From: Leptolyngbyaceae cyanobacterium SM1_3_5
GTDB lineage: Bacteria > Cyanobacteriota > Cyanobacteriia > Elainellales > Elainellaceae
Direction: 5' to 3'
Assembly (NCBI GenBank): GCA_012031475.1
Contig: JAAUTJ010000020.1
Span: 1-18,790 of the forward strand
Length of the DNA: 18,790 bases
The position numbers were made by a program, and so were the translations under genes. Below the pieces are notes generated by a model. It ran no database searches. It was not told where the DNA came from and saw only the letters and a program-made list of their open reading frames with translations. Numbering within the stretch: position 1 is the first letter of the stretch; each line of letters starts with the position of its first letter. Shown one piece after another: positions 1 through 8,886 of this stretch.

Positions 1-2976
1 AACTTTGCGATCGCAAACGGCAACCCCACCCAAATCATCCACCCCACCCACCATCCTCAAAGTCCCCTACTTCATGGGGGATTTAGGGGCACTCCACTAA
101 CAGTCAAATCCCTAGAATCACTCACCCCGAAGGAACAGCAAGCCGCGATCGAGCAGTTCACCACCGCCGCCGCCCAAACGCCGTTCAATCTGGAGCAAGA
201 TTCGCTGTTGCGCATCGTGCTGCTGCGGCAAAGCGATCGCGATCACGTCCTGCTGCTGACGATGCACCACATCATTGCGGATGGCTGGTCGATGGACGTA
301 CTGCTGCGGGAACTGGTGGCGCTCTACGAAGCCGCCGCAACCGGGAAACCTGCCGCCCTGCCTGAATTGCCGATTCAATATGCCGATTTTGCAATCTGGC
401 AGCGCGATCGACTCCAGGGCGATGTCCTCGAAACGCTGCTGAACGACTGGAAACAGCAGCTTGCGGGCGAACTGCCGATCCTTCAACTGCCGATCGACTA
501 TCCGCGCAGCCGCGTTCAAAGTTTCCGAGGCGCGATCGAGTCGTTCACCCTGTCAGCGGAGTTGAGCGATCGCCTCAAAACCCTTGCCCAGACTGAGGGC
601 GTGACGCTGTTCATGCTGCTGCTGACGGCTTACAACGTCCTGCTCCACCGCTACACCGGACAGACCGATATCCTCGTCGGTGCGCCGATCGCTGGCCGCA
701 ATCGCCCGGAAATTGAAGGCTTGATCGGCTTTTTCGTCAATACGCTCGTCCTGCGAACCGATCTGGAAGGCAATCCGACCTTTCAAACGCTGCTTCAGCA
801 AGTCCGGCAGGTGACTTGGGCAGCATTCGATCGCCAGGATTTGCCGTTTGAAAAGCTGGTCGAAGCCCTCGCACCCGATCGCGACCTCAGCTACAGCCCC
901 TTGTTTCAGGTGAAATTCCGGTTGGAAAATGCTCCAACGACTTCGATCGAAGTACCCGGACTGACGCTTTCGCTGCTGAGTCAGACCAATCCCGCCGCTA
1001 AACTCGATCTCAGCCTCGACCTGTACGAGACCGCGTCTGGGCTGGTCGGCAGCTTTGAATACAATCGCGATCTGTTTGCGCCCGAAACGATCGCCCGCAT
1101 GGTCGGCCATTTTCAAAGGCTGCTGGCGGCGATCACAGCCTCTCCGACTGAGCGAATTGCCGATCTCCCGATGCTCACCGAGGCCGAACAGCGGCAGTTG
1201 CGCGACTGGAATCAGACGCAAATTGAGTATGACGATCGCTGCTTCCACCAGATTTTTGAGGCGCAGGTGGAACGATCGCCCGACGCGATCGCCTTGATTT
1301 TCAACGATCAGCAACTCACCTACCGCGAATTGAATCGCCGCAGCAATCAGCTTGCCCATCACCTCCAGCGGCTCGGCGTTCGCCCCGAAACCCTTGTCGC
1401 ACTGTGCATCGATCGATCGCCTGAGATGATCATCGCCCTGCTCGCCATCCTCAAAGCAGGCGGAGCCTACCTGCCGCTCGATCCCACCTACCCGATCGAT
1501 CGGCTCAGCTTCATGCTGGAAAATTCTCAAGCCGCGATTCTGATTACAAATTCTGCCGCGCCGTCCCTTCCCGTCCCCAAACGCATCAACCTCGACGCAT
1601 GGGAGTTTGCCGGGGACGACCACAACCCAACCAGCCGTGTCACGACGGACAATTTGGCCTACCTGGTCTACACCTCCGGCTCGACAGGGGTTCCCAAAGG
1701 CGTTCTTGTCAGCCATGCAGGACTGGCAAACCTGACCAAAGACAAAATTCGCGTCTGCCAAGTCCAGCCCGATAGCTGCGTCCTGCAATTTTTCTCGCTC
1801 AGCTTCGATGCCTCGATCCCCGAAATTGTCATGGCCTTGGGCAGCGGCGCAAAACTCTGTCTCGCCTCGATCGAATCGCTCCTCCCCGGAACCGCCCTGC
1901 TCCAGCTTTTGCGCGAACAAGCCGTCACCCACATCACGATCACGCCGTCCGCCCTCTCCGCCCTGCCCCTCACCGAACTGCCCGCCCTGCAAATGGTTCT
2001 GGTCGGCGGCGAAGCGCCCTCCGCCGATTTGATCGCCCGCTGGTCACAAAATCGCCGCTTCATCAACGCCTACGGCCCCACCGAAACCACCGTCAACGCC
2101 AGCATGGTTCCCTGCGACAGTGGCGACCCGCCAACCCTGCGCCCCAGCGCCAACAAACAGCTTCACATCCTCGATCGCCACCTACAACCCGTGCCGATCG
2201 GCGTGGCCGGAGAACTGCACATCGGCGGCGTTGGACTGGCTCGTGGCTATCTCGATCGCCCCGACCTAACAGGCGATCGCTTCATTCCCAACCCGTTCGC
2301 CCCCGGACGACTCTATCGAACTGGCGACCTCGCCTGCTACCGACCAGATGGGCGAATTAAGCTGCTCGGACGCATCGATCAGCAGGTAAAAATTCGCGGC
2401 TTCCGCATCGAACCGGGAGAAATCGAAGCCCTCTTGACGCAACATCCCGACGTGCAATCCAGCGCCGTGATTGTGCATGAACGAGGCGAAAAACGCTTAG
2501 TTGCCTATGTCGTTTCTGCCCGTCAAACCTCGATCGATTTCCGCCGTTTCCTGCGCGAAAAACTGCCCGAATATATGGTTCCCTCTGCCGTCATTCTGCT
2601 CGATTCCCTCCCGCTTACGCCCAACGGCAAAATCGATTATCGATCGCTTCCTCATCCCGATCAAATCACTCGAACTGAAGCGATCGTAGCGCCACGAACG
2701 GAACTTGAAAAGGCGATCGCTGCAATCTTTACCGATGTCCTCGAAGTCAAAAAAATCAGCATCACCGATGACTTTTTTGAACTCGGCGGACACTCGCTCT
2801 TAGCCACTCGCTTAATCGCTCAGCTTCAGCAAACCTGTCAGCTAGAAATCAGCGTTGCCGATCTGTTTGAAGCTCCAACCATTGCCGAACTTGCCGATCG
2901 AATCACCCTCCGTCAAACTCAAGAAACGCTACTCCAAACTGACTCATCAGACGAACGCGAAGAAATCGAAATTTAA
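1..2976 (+). CDS. Non-ribosomal peptide synthetase, C-A-T module, 5' partial
   Basis: The frame is open from base 1, so the protein starts outside the window; 991 residues are visible. The condensation domain shows HHIIADG (histidines at 265-270), YADFAIWQ, IGFFVNTL and QDLPFEKL, and reads as an LCL-type domain. The adenylation domain (about 1240-2680) has LTYREL, LKAGGAYLPLDP, YTSGSTGVPKG, FDAS, NAYGPTE, YRTGD and NGKIDYRSL. A carrier domain follows with LGGHSL, whose serine codon is at 2794. Aligning by eye to PheA gives pocket residues D-A-P-T-L-G-A-V-N plus the A10 lysine, which resembles Tyr/beta-hydroxy-Tyr pockets. No thioesterase or reductase domain is attached: the chain ends about 55 residues after the carrier serine, so release must be in trans. 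The next gene starts 5 bp downstream. A short palindromic repeat is inserted in frame near the left edge. Base composition appears richer in G+C than in the following genes. Confidence 0.95.
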   Translation, partial: NFAIANGNPTQIIHPTHHPQSPLLHGGFRGTPLTVKSLESLTPKEQQAAIEQFTTAAAQTPFNLEQDSLLRIVLLRQSDRDHVLLLTMHHIIADGWSMDVLLRELVALYEAAATGKPAALPELPIQYADFAIWQRDRLQGDVLETLLNDWKQQLAGELPILQLPIDYPRSRVQSFRGAIESFTLSAELSDRLKTLAQTEGVTLFMLLLTAYNVLLHRYTGQTDILVGAPIAGRNRPEIEGLIGFFVNTLVLRTDLEGNPTFQTLLQQVRQVTWAAFDRQDLPFEKLVEALAPDRDLSYSPLFQVKFRLENAPTTSIEVPGLTLSLLSQTNPAAKLDLSLDLYETASGLVGSFEYNRDLFAPETIARMVGHFQRLLAAITASPTERIADLPMLTEAEQRQLRDWNQTQIEYDDRCFHQIFEAQVERSPDAIALIFNDQQLTYRELNRRSNQLAHHLQRLGVRPETLVALCIDRSPEMIIALLAILKAGGAYLPLDPTYPIDRLSFMLENSQAAILITNSAAPSLPVPKRINLDAWEFAGDDHNPTSRVTTDNLAYLVYTSGSTGVPKGVLVSHAGLANLTKDKIRVCQVQPDSCVLQFFSLSFDASIPEIVMALGSGAKLCLASIESLLPGTALLQLLREQAVTHITITPSALSALPLTELPALQMVLVGGEAPSADLIARWSQNRRFINAYGPTETTVNASMVPCDSGDPPTLRPSANKQLHILDRHLQPVPIGVAGELHIGGVGLARGYLDRPDLTGDRFIPNPFAPGRLYRTGDLACYRPDGRIKLLGRIDQQVKIRGFRIEPGEIEALLTQHPDVQSSAVIVHERGEKRLVAYVVSARQTSIDFRRFLREKLPEYMVPSAVILLDSLPLTPNGKIDYRSLPHPDQITRTEAIVAPRTELEKAIAAIFTDVLEVKKISITDDFFELGGHSLLATRLIAQLQQTCQLEISVADLFEAPTIAELADRITLRQTQETLLQTDSSDEREEIEI
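58..91. repeat. Short interspersed palindromic repeat inside NRPS coding sequence
   Basis: The segment has arms TCCCC (63-67) and GGGGA (77-81), followed by TTTAGGGG. This matches the common cyanobacterial intergenic element of the form AGTCCCC...GGGGGATTTAGGGG. It is translated in frame as roughly QSPLLHGGFRG, between residues that look like a normal condensation-domain strand (QIIHPT) and its continuation (PLTVKSLESL). The family assignment is from memory of the repeat consensus. Confidence 0.6.
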
Positions 2977-2981
2977 CACTT

Positions 2982-4696
2982 ATGGCACTCGTTTATCTAA
3001 AGCCAAATGCGATCGCTGAACCACTATTTAACCAGTGGTACGCTTGGTCTTATCTGATTCCACCCGCCTCAGCCGCGCTGTACATGGCGCGATCACACCT
3101 CAAAATTCTAGAGTCCTTCATTGAAGCCCCACAGGTACACCAAGAAGCCCTCAAAGATCCAGCCATGCGAGGCGCACCGTTTGTGAATTATGGAGTCGAT
3201 CGCCTCCCCGAAGTGCAAGCTTTACTCGATCGAACCCGCACTCAGCAAGCAAATTTACTTCAACTAGCTGAAGCAATTCAAACCCTAGATGAACTATTAC
3301 AGGAAGAAGCCAACGGATACTCAATAGAACCCCTTTACGCGAAAGTTCCTGAAGCCTTAAAGGGCTATGTCGAACTCGTCTATGACACCCATCATCACCC
3401 TTCAATCCGCGTGATGGAAGGCTTACTTTATCAAAGCCAATATTACGATCGCACCGCTCAATCGATCGCGCTATTTCTCAGCGATGAAGATGCGCGATCG
3501 TTCGTCCTCAGTACGCCACGCCTCAAAGATCAAAACTCAATTCATTTACAAATTCCCTTTGCTGATTCTCGCTGGGATCAACTGTTTCAAATGCGATCGA
3601 TTCCAGGCGACTATTCACAAATCAAAGAAAGCCTAAAAATCTCCCCAAGCGACGAATCTCTATTCGCCTCACTCTTCACAGAAACACCACCCAATCCACT
3701 TCAAAATACACAGACGAAGCCGTAAGAATCCGCTACTGCGGTCACGCTTGCGTGTTACTCGAAACAGCAAACGTCAGCATCCTCTGCGATCCCCTGATTA
3801 GCTATCAGTCGCGATCGAACATGCCGCGCTATACCTATACCGACCTGCCAGAGGCGATCGACTATGCGCTAATTACGCACAATCATCAAGATCACGTCAT
3901 GTTTGAAACGCTGCTGCAACTGCGGCACAAAATCCGCACCGTCATTGTTCCAAAAAGCAACAAAGGTTCAATTATTGACCCATCCTTAAAGCTGATTTTG
4001 CAGGCGATCGGATTTACAGATGTGCGAGAAATAGATGAGCTAGAAACGCTTCAAATTGCCGATGGCTATATCGCGAGTTGGCCTGTGCTGGGTGAACATG
4101 GCGACCTCAACATCGGGGCAAAAACTGCCTATTTCATTCACCTCAAGGGCAAATCAATTTTATGTGCAGCCGACTCCAACAATCTTGAGCCTCAGCTTTA
4201 TGCTCACCTGCGCGATCGCTTTAACAAACTCGATGTCCTTTTCATCGGCATGGAATGCGACGGCGCACCCTACACTTGGGCATACAACGCGCTTTTGCCG
4301 CAATCATATTTCCAAAAAATCGCTCAAACCCGTCGCTTAGATGGCTCCAATTTCGATCGCGCTGCCCAGCTTATTCAACAGCTTCAACCCCAGCAAGTTT
4401 ACGTCTACGCAATGGGTCAAGAACCCTGGCTAACACACATCACTTCCATCCAGTACACTGAAGATTCGCGCCCAATTCTAGAATCAAATCAACTGGTTGA
4501 ATATTGCCGCCAGCATCAAATTTATGGCGATCGACTCTACGGCTGCAAAGAAATTATTTTAGATGATTCCGCTGCGGCGATCGCACCTGAACAACCCTCG
4601 ATTCAAAGCTGGCTGACCGAACTTGCTCAACAAGATATTCGATTCTCGCTTGAAGACAGCGATCGCATAAATGTAATGCACCCAAAGGCAAATTAA
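2982..4696 (+). CDS. CmlA-type diiron beta-hydroxylase (N-terminal domain plus metallo-beta-lactamase fold), one frameshift
   Basis: This is a predicted carrier-protein-dependent hydroxylase that adds a beta-hydroxyl to an aminoacyl thioester, as CmlA does in chloramphenicol synthesis. The first 240 residues (2982-3700) form a mostly helical domain. A metallo-beta-lactamase-fold domain follows with RYCGHACVLLET and HxHxDH (codons 3878-3895: H300, H302, D304, H305 after repair), E372 in LGEHGDL and D398 in CAADSNN. These sit five residues before the CmlA ligands as I recall them (H305, H307, D309, H310, E377, D403). A further histidine in PWLTHITS may be the last ligand. The glutamate where ordinary lactamases carry histidine supports a diiron oxygenase. 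One A is missing in the AAAA run at 3703-3706; restoring it joins the PLQ and KYTDEAV halves. The CmlA-like part ends near 4570 (about 530 residues), after which the frame runs on into a docking domain. Confidence 0.85.
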
Positions 4697-4752
4697 CGCC
4701 CGCCCTACAAGCGAAGCTCAAAACTCGAAAAGCGGAAATTATTCAGTTTTTG
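4601..4752 (+). other. TubC_N-like docking domain, frameshifted, linking hydroxylase to reductase
   Basis: Read across one missing base near 4684-4688, this stretch gives SIQSWLTELAQQDIRFSLE, then HPKGKLTPALQAKL and KTRKAEIIQFL. That matches the pattern of TubC-type N-terminal docking domains: a short helix, an 'I+F/W' strand, PKG.LTP, and a K.R/K.EI..FL helix. These domains hold NRPS subunits together. As sequenced, the first half lies in the frame of the upstream hydroxylase (stop at 4694-4696) and the second half in the frame of the reductase. No stop separates the two once the base is restored. Confidence 0.65.
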
Positions 4753-5960
4753 ACGCGCTCAACTGTCAAAATTAACCTGGAAGCAGAAGCAATTCTCGAT
4801 CCTACGATTCAACCCAACACAGCACCTAGTTTTAGCCAATCAAATCATATCCTTCTAACAGGAGCTACGGGATTTTTAGGAGCATTTCTGCTGTACGAAC
4901 TGCTTCAGCAAACTCAGGCCAAAATTTATTGCCTAGTGCGATCGCCCAACCCACAAGCGGCTCTACAAAAACTACGCGATCGGCTCAGGAGCTACAACAT
5001 TTGGCAGGATGCTTTTAGCGATCGAATTGAAGCGATCGCAGGTGATTTATCGCAGCCGCTACTTGGTTTAACGGACGCACAATTTCAAGAACTTAGCGAT
5101 CGCATCGACACCATCTATCACAACGGCGCATGGGTACATCACACTTCACCCTACTCGCTGCTCAAATCCACAAACGTCAATGGCACTCAAGAAGTCATCA
5201 AACTAGCCTGCCAAAGCAAAACGAAACCGCTGCATTTCATCTCCAGCATTAGCGTTTTGCAGCCGATCAAACTGTCGGATCGCAAACTATTTATGAGCAA
5301 GATTCACTCAACCCCGATCGCGTTCCTTCCGGCGGCTATGCTCAAAGCAAATGGGTCGCAGAACGACTCGTCACGATCGTTCGCGATCGCGGCTTGCCCG
5401 TTTCGATTTACCGTCCTGGAGCAATTGCAGGACATAGCCAGACAGGAGTTTTTAACTCGAATGATTTCCTTTACAAGCTCATGCAGGGCTGCATTCAGCT
5501 AGGTGCTGTCCCACAGGCAGAAATGCAGTTAAACCTATTGCCTGTTGATTTTGTCAGTCGATCGATCGTCCATCTCTCTCAACAATCAACCGCAATCGGT
5601 AAAGCTTTTCACTTAATTCATCCGCAGCCTGTTCAATCCACACTGCTGTTTGATTTTCTGCGATCGCAAAACTATCCCATTCAACAAGTTTCATACGAAC
5701 AATGGCGAAATCTTTTGATGAATGTTGCAAACCAATCTTCCGATCATCCGCTTTACTCGATCGTGCCTTTGTTCTCAACCAGTCATGCGCGATCGCAATC
5801 CGAAAGCGCAGTTTCCCTTGAATTTGACTGTCAAAACACAATGGCTGAACTCGCGAATGCCTCGATCGATTATCCAGCAATTGACACCAAGCTATTCAAC
5901 ACTTACCTTTCTTATTTAATTCAAAATAAGTTTGTTCCATCACATCAGCAAGCAGGTTAG
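4750..5960 (+). CDS. Thioester reductase (NRPS reductive release domain), one frameshift
   Basis: An NAD(P)H-dependent reductase of the short-chain dehydrogenase type that releases a carrier-bound thioester as an aldehyde, or as an alcohol after a second reduction. The nucleotide-binding TGATGFLG is at 4858-4881, followed by YCLVRSP, GDLSQPLLGL, YHNGAWV and ANVNGTQE-like motifs. The catalytic tyrosine and lysine of GGYAQSKW are at 5337 and 5349. The frame changes at TTT 5290-5292: one missing T separates SDRKLF from EQDSLNPDR, and restoring it gives KLFYEQDSL. The second part continues RGLPVSIYRPGAIAGHS to the stop. The given start is simply the first in-frame start codon (TTG); the real start is probably upstream, in or before the docking domain. 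The methyltransferase begins 6 bp after the stop. Confidence 0.85.
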
Positions 5961-5966
5961 CAGAGT

Positions 5967-6824
5967 ATGGTTTTAAGCGATCGCTACGCCGAATATGACA
6001 CTTGGGCATGGCTGTATAACCAGACAATGGGAGGGCAATACTGTCAGAATCAATTGCGTCCATTGGAAAGATTGCTGCTGTCAAAACTTGCCCCAAATGC
6101 AAAGCTGCTCGATCTTTGCTGCGGTACAGGTCAACTGGTTGAGATGTTGGCGCAGCAAGGCTATCAAGTTACCGGATTAGACGGCTCAGAAGCGATGCTT
6201 CATTATGCTCAGCAGAATGCACCGCAGGCGCAGTTTGTGTTAGCAGATGCGCGATCGTTTCAGCTTCCACCCCTGTTCGATGCGGTATTCTCGACAAGCG
6301 CTTCGTTGAATCACATCATGACGCTAGATAATCTTAAAGCGGTTTTTCAAAGCGTTCATGCATCTCTTCAAAGCAACGGCTTGTTTCTATTTGATCTAAA
6401 TCACCCAGCACAAATGGAAAAATGGTGGGGAGGACAAGTTGCTGAGGGAGAAATAGCCGTAAATTATGCCTGGTCAATTACTCCGATGTATGACGCGATC
6501 GATCGCACAGGCTATTTCCAAGTCGCCATCTTTCAAGCACCCCAAGCAGAACAAATTAATCTCTTTAAAGGATCGATTTATCGCCTACTCAATTTATCCT
6601 TGCTCACACGCTTACGTCTCAAGGTTCTTTCGCAATTTCAAAATTGGGAACAAAACTGGCAGCGATCGAGCATCCGCTATTCGGTGCGCGGCCACACGGT
6701 AGAAGAAGTTGAGTCCGCACTGAAATCAGTTGGATTTACCGAGATTTCCGTGCAGACGATCGACGGTGATCCTGCGATCGATGCCAACCATTCTGCCTAC
6801 TTTCTTTGTTGCAAATCTACCTAA
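5967..6824 (+). CDS. Class I SAM-dependent methyltransferase
   Basis: A 285-residue Rossmann-fold methyltransferase. Motif I is LLDLCCGTGQLVEML (about residues 47-61), and the acidic end of strand 2 is VTGLDGSEAML. ADARSFQLPPLFDAVFSTSASLNH covers motifs II-III, and a late GLFLFDLNHP is motif post-III. The family is of the ubiE/bioC-like small-molecule type and acts on O, N or C; the acceptor cannot be told from sequence. It lies 6 bp after the reductase and 12 bp before the aminotransferase, so it is almost certainly co-transcribed and tailors the peptide or a building block. The ATG start follows a weak purine-rich stretch (AGCAGAGT). The gene is intact. Confidence 0.88.
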   Translation: MVLSDRYAEYDTWAWLYNQTMGGQYCQNQLRPLERLLLSKLAPNAKLLDLCCGTGQLVEMLAQQGYQVTGLDGSEAMLHYAQQNAPQAQFVLADARSFQLPPLFDAVFSTSASLNHIMTLDNLKAVFQSVHASLQSNGLFLFDLNHPAQMEKWWGGQVAEGEIAVNYAWSITPMYDAIDRTGYFQVAIFQAPQAEQINLFKGSIYRLLNLSLLTRLRLKVLSQFQNWEQNWQRSSIRYSVRGHTVEEVESALKSVGFTEISVQTIDGDPAIDANHSAYFLCCKST

Positions 6825-6836
6825 TTTTTCAATAAA

Positions 6837-8295
6837 ATGACCTCAACAAAATCAGATACTAAAACCCTTCAGCAAGCCCATTTAGATTCGATTATCGATC
6901 GCTTCAATCAGCGCACTGCTGCCTCGAAGCGATCGGCGCAAACTTACCGTTCAATCCTGGCGGATAAAAGCTCTTTAGGGCTAGGATTCTCACCAGAGTT
7001 GAAAGAAATGTGCTACCCGATCGTTGCTCAGCGATCGACAGGCTCTCGCCTTTGGGATATCGACAATAACGAGTATGTTGACATTTTAATGGGGCTGGGA
7101 ATTAACCTGCTGGGACACAATCCGCCGTTTGTCAAAGCTGCGATCGAGGCTCAGCTAGAGAAGGGAATTGCGATCGCGCCACAGGCAGAACTGGCGGGCG
7201 AAGTTGCACAGCTAATTTGTGAATTAACGGGTGTCGATCGCGTCGCTTTTAGCAACACGGGAACTGAGGCAATTATGACCGCAATTCGCCTCGCTAGAGC
7301 TGCTACAAGCCGCAACAAAATCGCAATTTTCACTAATTCCTATCACGGCCATTCCGACTACACGCTTGTTCGGGCGACGTTAAGCGAGTATGCAAAAAAA
7401 GCAGTTGGTCGGCGGATTGCGGGGCGATTGTGGTTGCAACCTTTGCAGTCGATGCTAACCGCAACGTTTAACCCAAAAGCTATTCCTGCTGCGATCGGCA
7501 TTCCCCCAGCCGTAGCAGAAACCGTCCTGGTTTTAGACTATGGAAATCCGCGATCGCTAGAAATTATTGAGGCAAACAAACGTGAGCTTGCTGCCGTCTT
7601 AGTTGAACCCGTGCAAAGCCGTTGTCCGCAGTTGCAGCCCAAGGAATTTTGCAGCAGCTTCGAGCCGTCACGCAAGCGGCTGGAATTGCTTTGGTCTTCG
7701 ATGAAATGGTGACGGGCTTTCGGGTTCATCCTGGCGGAGCGCAAGCCTGGTTTGATGTGAAAGCAGACCTTGTAACCTATAGCAAAATTGTAGGTGGCGG
7801 ATTGCCGATGTCAGTGATTGCTGGTAAATCTGACTATCTCGATCGCATTGATGGCGGCAGTTGGAACTTTGGGGATAGCTCTGCACCACAGGTCAAAACA
7901 ACGTTTTTGCAGGCACATTCTGTAAGCATCCTCTCGCATTAGCAGCAGCAAAAGCAGTGCTTGAACATCTCAAGAGTGAAGGGGAAAATCTACAGAAAAA
8001 CCTCAATCAGCGGACGCATAGGCTAGTTGAACGCTTGAATGATGAAATGCGATCGCTTCCCATTCAATTCACGCATTTCGGCTCGTTTTTTGCCGTCGAT
8101 ACTTCTCGCAGTGCCGCTTCACCGATCGCCCTCAATCTACTGTCCTATCATCTGCTCAATCGCGGTATTCATCTTCGGCAGGGCGACAAGGGCGGCTTTT
8201 TATCAACGGCTCATACAGAGGCAGATATTGAGTTTATTCTGCAAATGTTTGTTGAGAGCACGAATGCTCTGAATCAGAACGGATTTTTTGTTTAG
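6837..8295 (+). CDS. Class III PLP-dependent aminotransferase, two frameshifts
   Basis: An aminotransferase of the type found as stand-alone or fused domains in NRPS/PKS clusters, about 486 residues after repair. Visible features are GSRLWDIDNNEYVDILMG, SNTGTEAIMTAIRLAR, NSYHGHSDYT, the PLP-pyridine aspartate in ALVFDEMVTGFR, and a Schiff-base lysine (about K317, codon 7784) in TYSKIVGGGLP. Two single-T deletions break it. The first is in TTTT 7647-7650: QPKEF then CSSF, where LQQLRAV is expected. The second is in TTTTT 7904-7908: KTTFLQAH, where KTTFFAGTFCKHPLAL is expected. After a reductive release it could aminate the product aldehyde, as the aminotransferase of the myxochelin pathway does. 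It could instead supply an unusual amino-acid precursor. It is followed 11 bp later by a gene with a strong ribosome site. Confidence 0.87.
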
Positions 8296-8306
8296 AAGGA
8301 GGAACA

Positions 8307-8561
8307 ATGGCAACGATTGGAAAATACTGCAAAGCCTATTTGGTTCAACAGTTCAGACAGTTTGAGCAGTGGCAAGAAGGCGATCGATCGCTCAAGGAAG
8401 ACGACATTCTCTATCTACAGGAGAACTACGTGGTGACAGATGGCATCTTTAAAGATGAAAACATCGTTTTCGATCGAGTCACTCCAGAATGGCAGAATTT
8501 CTGTCAAACTGTTTTGCAGTTTGAGATTCCTGCGATCGATTTACCCCAACTATCAAACTAA
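8307..8561 (+). CDS. Small conserved protein of unknown function in NRPS operon
   Basis: An 84-residue acidic soluble protein with no signal peptide or membrane segment. It starts MATIGKYCKAYLV and includes EDDILYLQENYVVTDGIF and ENIVFDRVTPEWQNFC. I recognise this only as a type of small cyanobacterial protein seen near peptide synthetase genes and know no function. The start is secure because AGAAGGAGGAACA places a near-perfect Shine-Dalgarno just upstream of the ATG. MbtH follows 19 bp later with an equally strong site, suggesting both small proteins are made in high amounts relative to the enzymes. A role as a small partner of the synthetase is inference from position only. Confidence 0.75.
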   Translation: MATIGKYCKAYLVQQFRQFEQWQEGDRSLKEDDILYLQENYVVTDGIFKDENIVFDRVTPEWQNFCQTVLQFEIPAIDLPQLSN

Positions 8562-8580
8562 CCCAAATTAGGAGGAAATC

Positions 8581-8886
8581 ATGAACTACGACGAACAAGA
8601 AGACACTACAGTCTATCAGGTTGTCATCAACGAAGAAGAGCAATACTCAATTTGGCCGAACTACCGAGAAGTGCCTTTAGGCTGGCGATCGATTGGCAAA
8701 TCAGGGCGGAAACAAGAATGCTTAGACTACATCAAAGAGGTTTGGACAGATATGCGCCCGCTCAGCCTGCGGCGACAGATGGAACAATCCGCAACCAGTA
8801 GCGTGTGTCATGGCTTCAGAGGCTCCTCAACCTCAACTCGATCTACTTTCACCTTGGGATTTGCCGATCGAGCAGTCTCTAAGTGA
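8581..8886 (+). CDS. MbtH-like protein, probable frameshift near its C-terminus
   Basis: MbtH-like proteins bind NRPS adenylation domains and aid their folding or activity. The family pattern is clear: VVINEEEQYSIWPNYREVPLGW, then KQECLDYIKEVWTDMRPLSLR, including the W..W/WTDMRP signature. AGGAGGAAATC gives a strong ribosome site. Normal family length is about 70 residues. Here the frame runs 30 residues further with low-complexity sequence (SSTSTRSTFT) and overlaps the next gene by 77 bp. If one A is missing in GCAACC (8791-8796), the protein would end at the TAG at 8799-8801 with 73 residues, and the next ATG would lie 8 bp downstream. I favour that reading, with a true end at about 8801. 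Confidence 0.88.
   Translation: MNYDEQEDTTVYQVVINEEEQYSIWPNYREVPLGWRSIGKSGRKQECLDYIKEVWTDMRPLSLRRQMEQSATSSVCHGFRGSSTSTRSTFTLGFADRAVSK

Noticed and set aside
553..1992. Long open frame (479 codons) on the minus strand opposite the NRPS
   Set aside because: It is antisense to the conserved condensation and adenylation motifs, has a composition skewed to Gly/Gln/Arg/Asp as expected for a codon-bias shadow, and has no recognisable domain.
4056..4461. Small plus-strand frames inside the metallo-beta-lactamase-fold gene
   Set aside because: They are out of frame with the clearly conserved HxHxDH and D/E ligand motifs and look like shadows.
3752..4696. Reading the lactamase-fold part as an independent ordinary metallo-beta-lactamase hydrolase
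   Set aside because: The frame is open upstream with GHACVLLET, the N-terminal CmlA-like domain directly precedes it, and a glutamate replaces the usual zinc-ligand histidine.
7647..7908. Programmed ribosomal frameshifting in the aminotransferase
   Set aside because: Two separate T-run slips, plus similar slips in unrelated genes in this window, are more simply explained by sequencing error; no typical slippery heptamer with a downstream structure was apparent.
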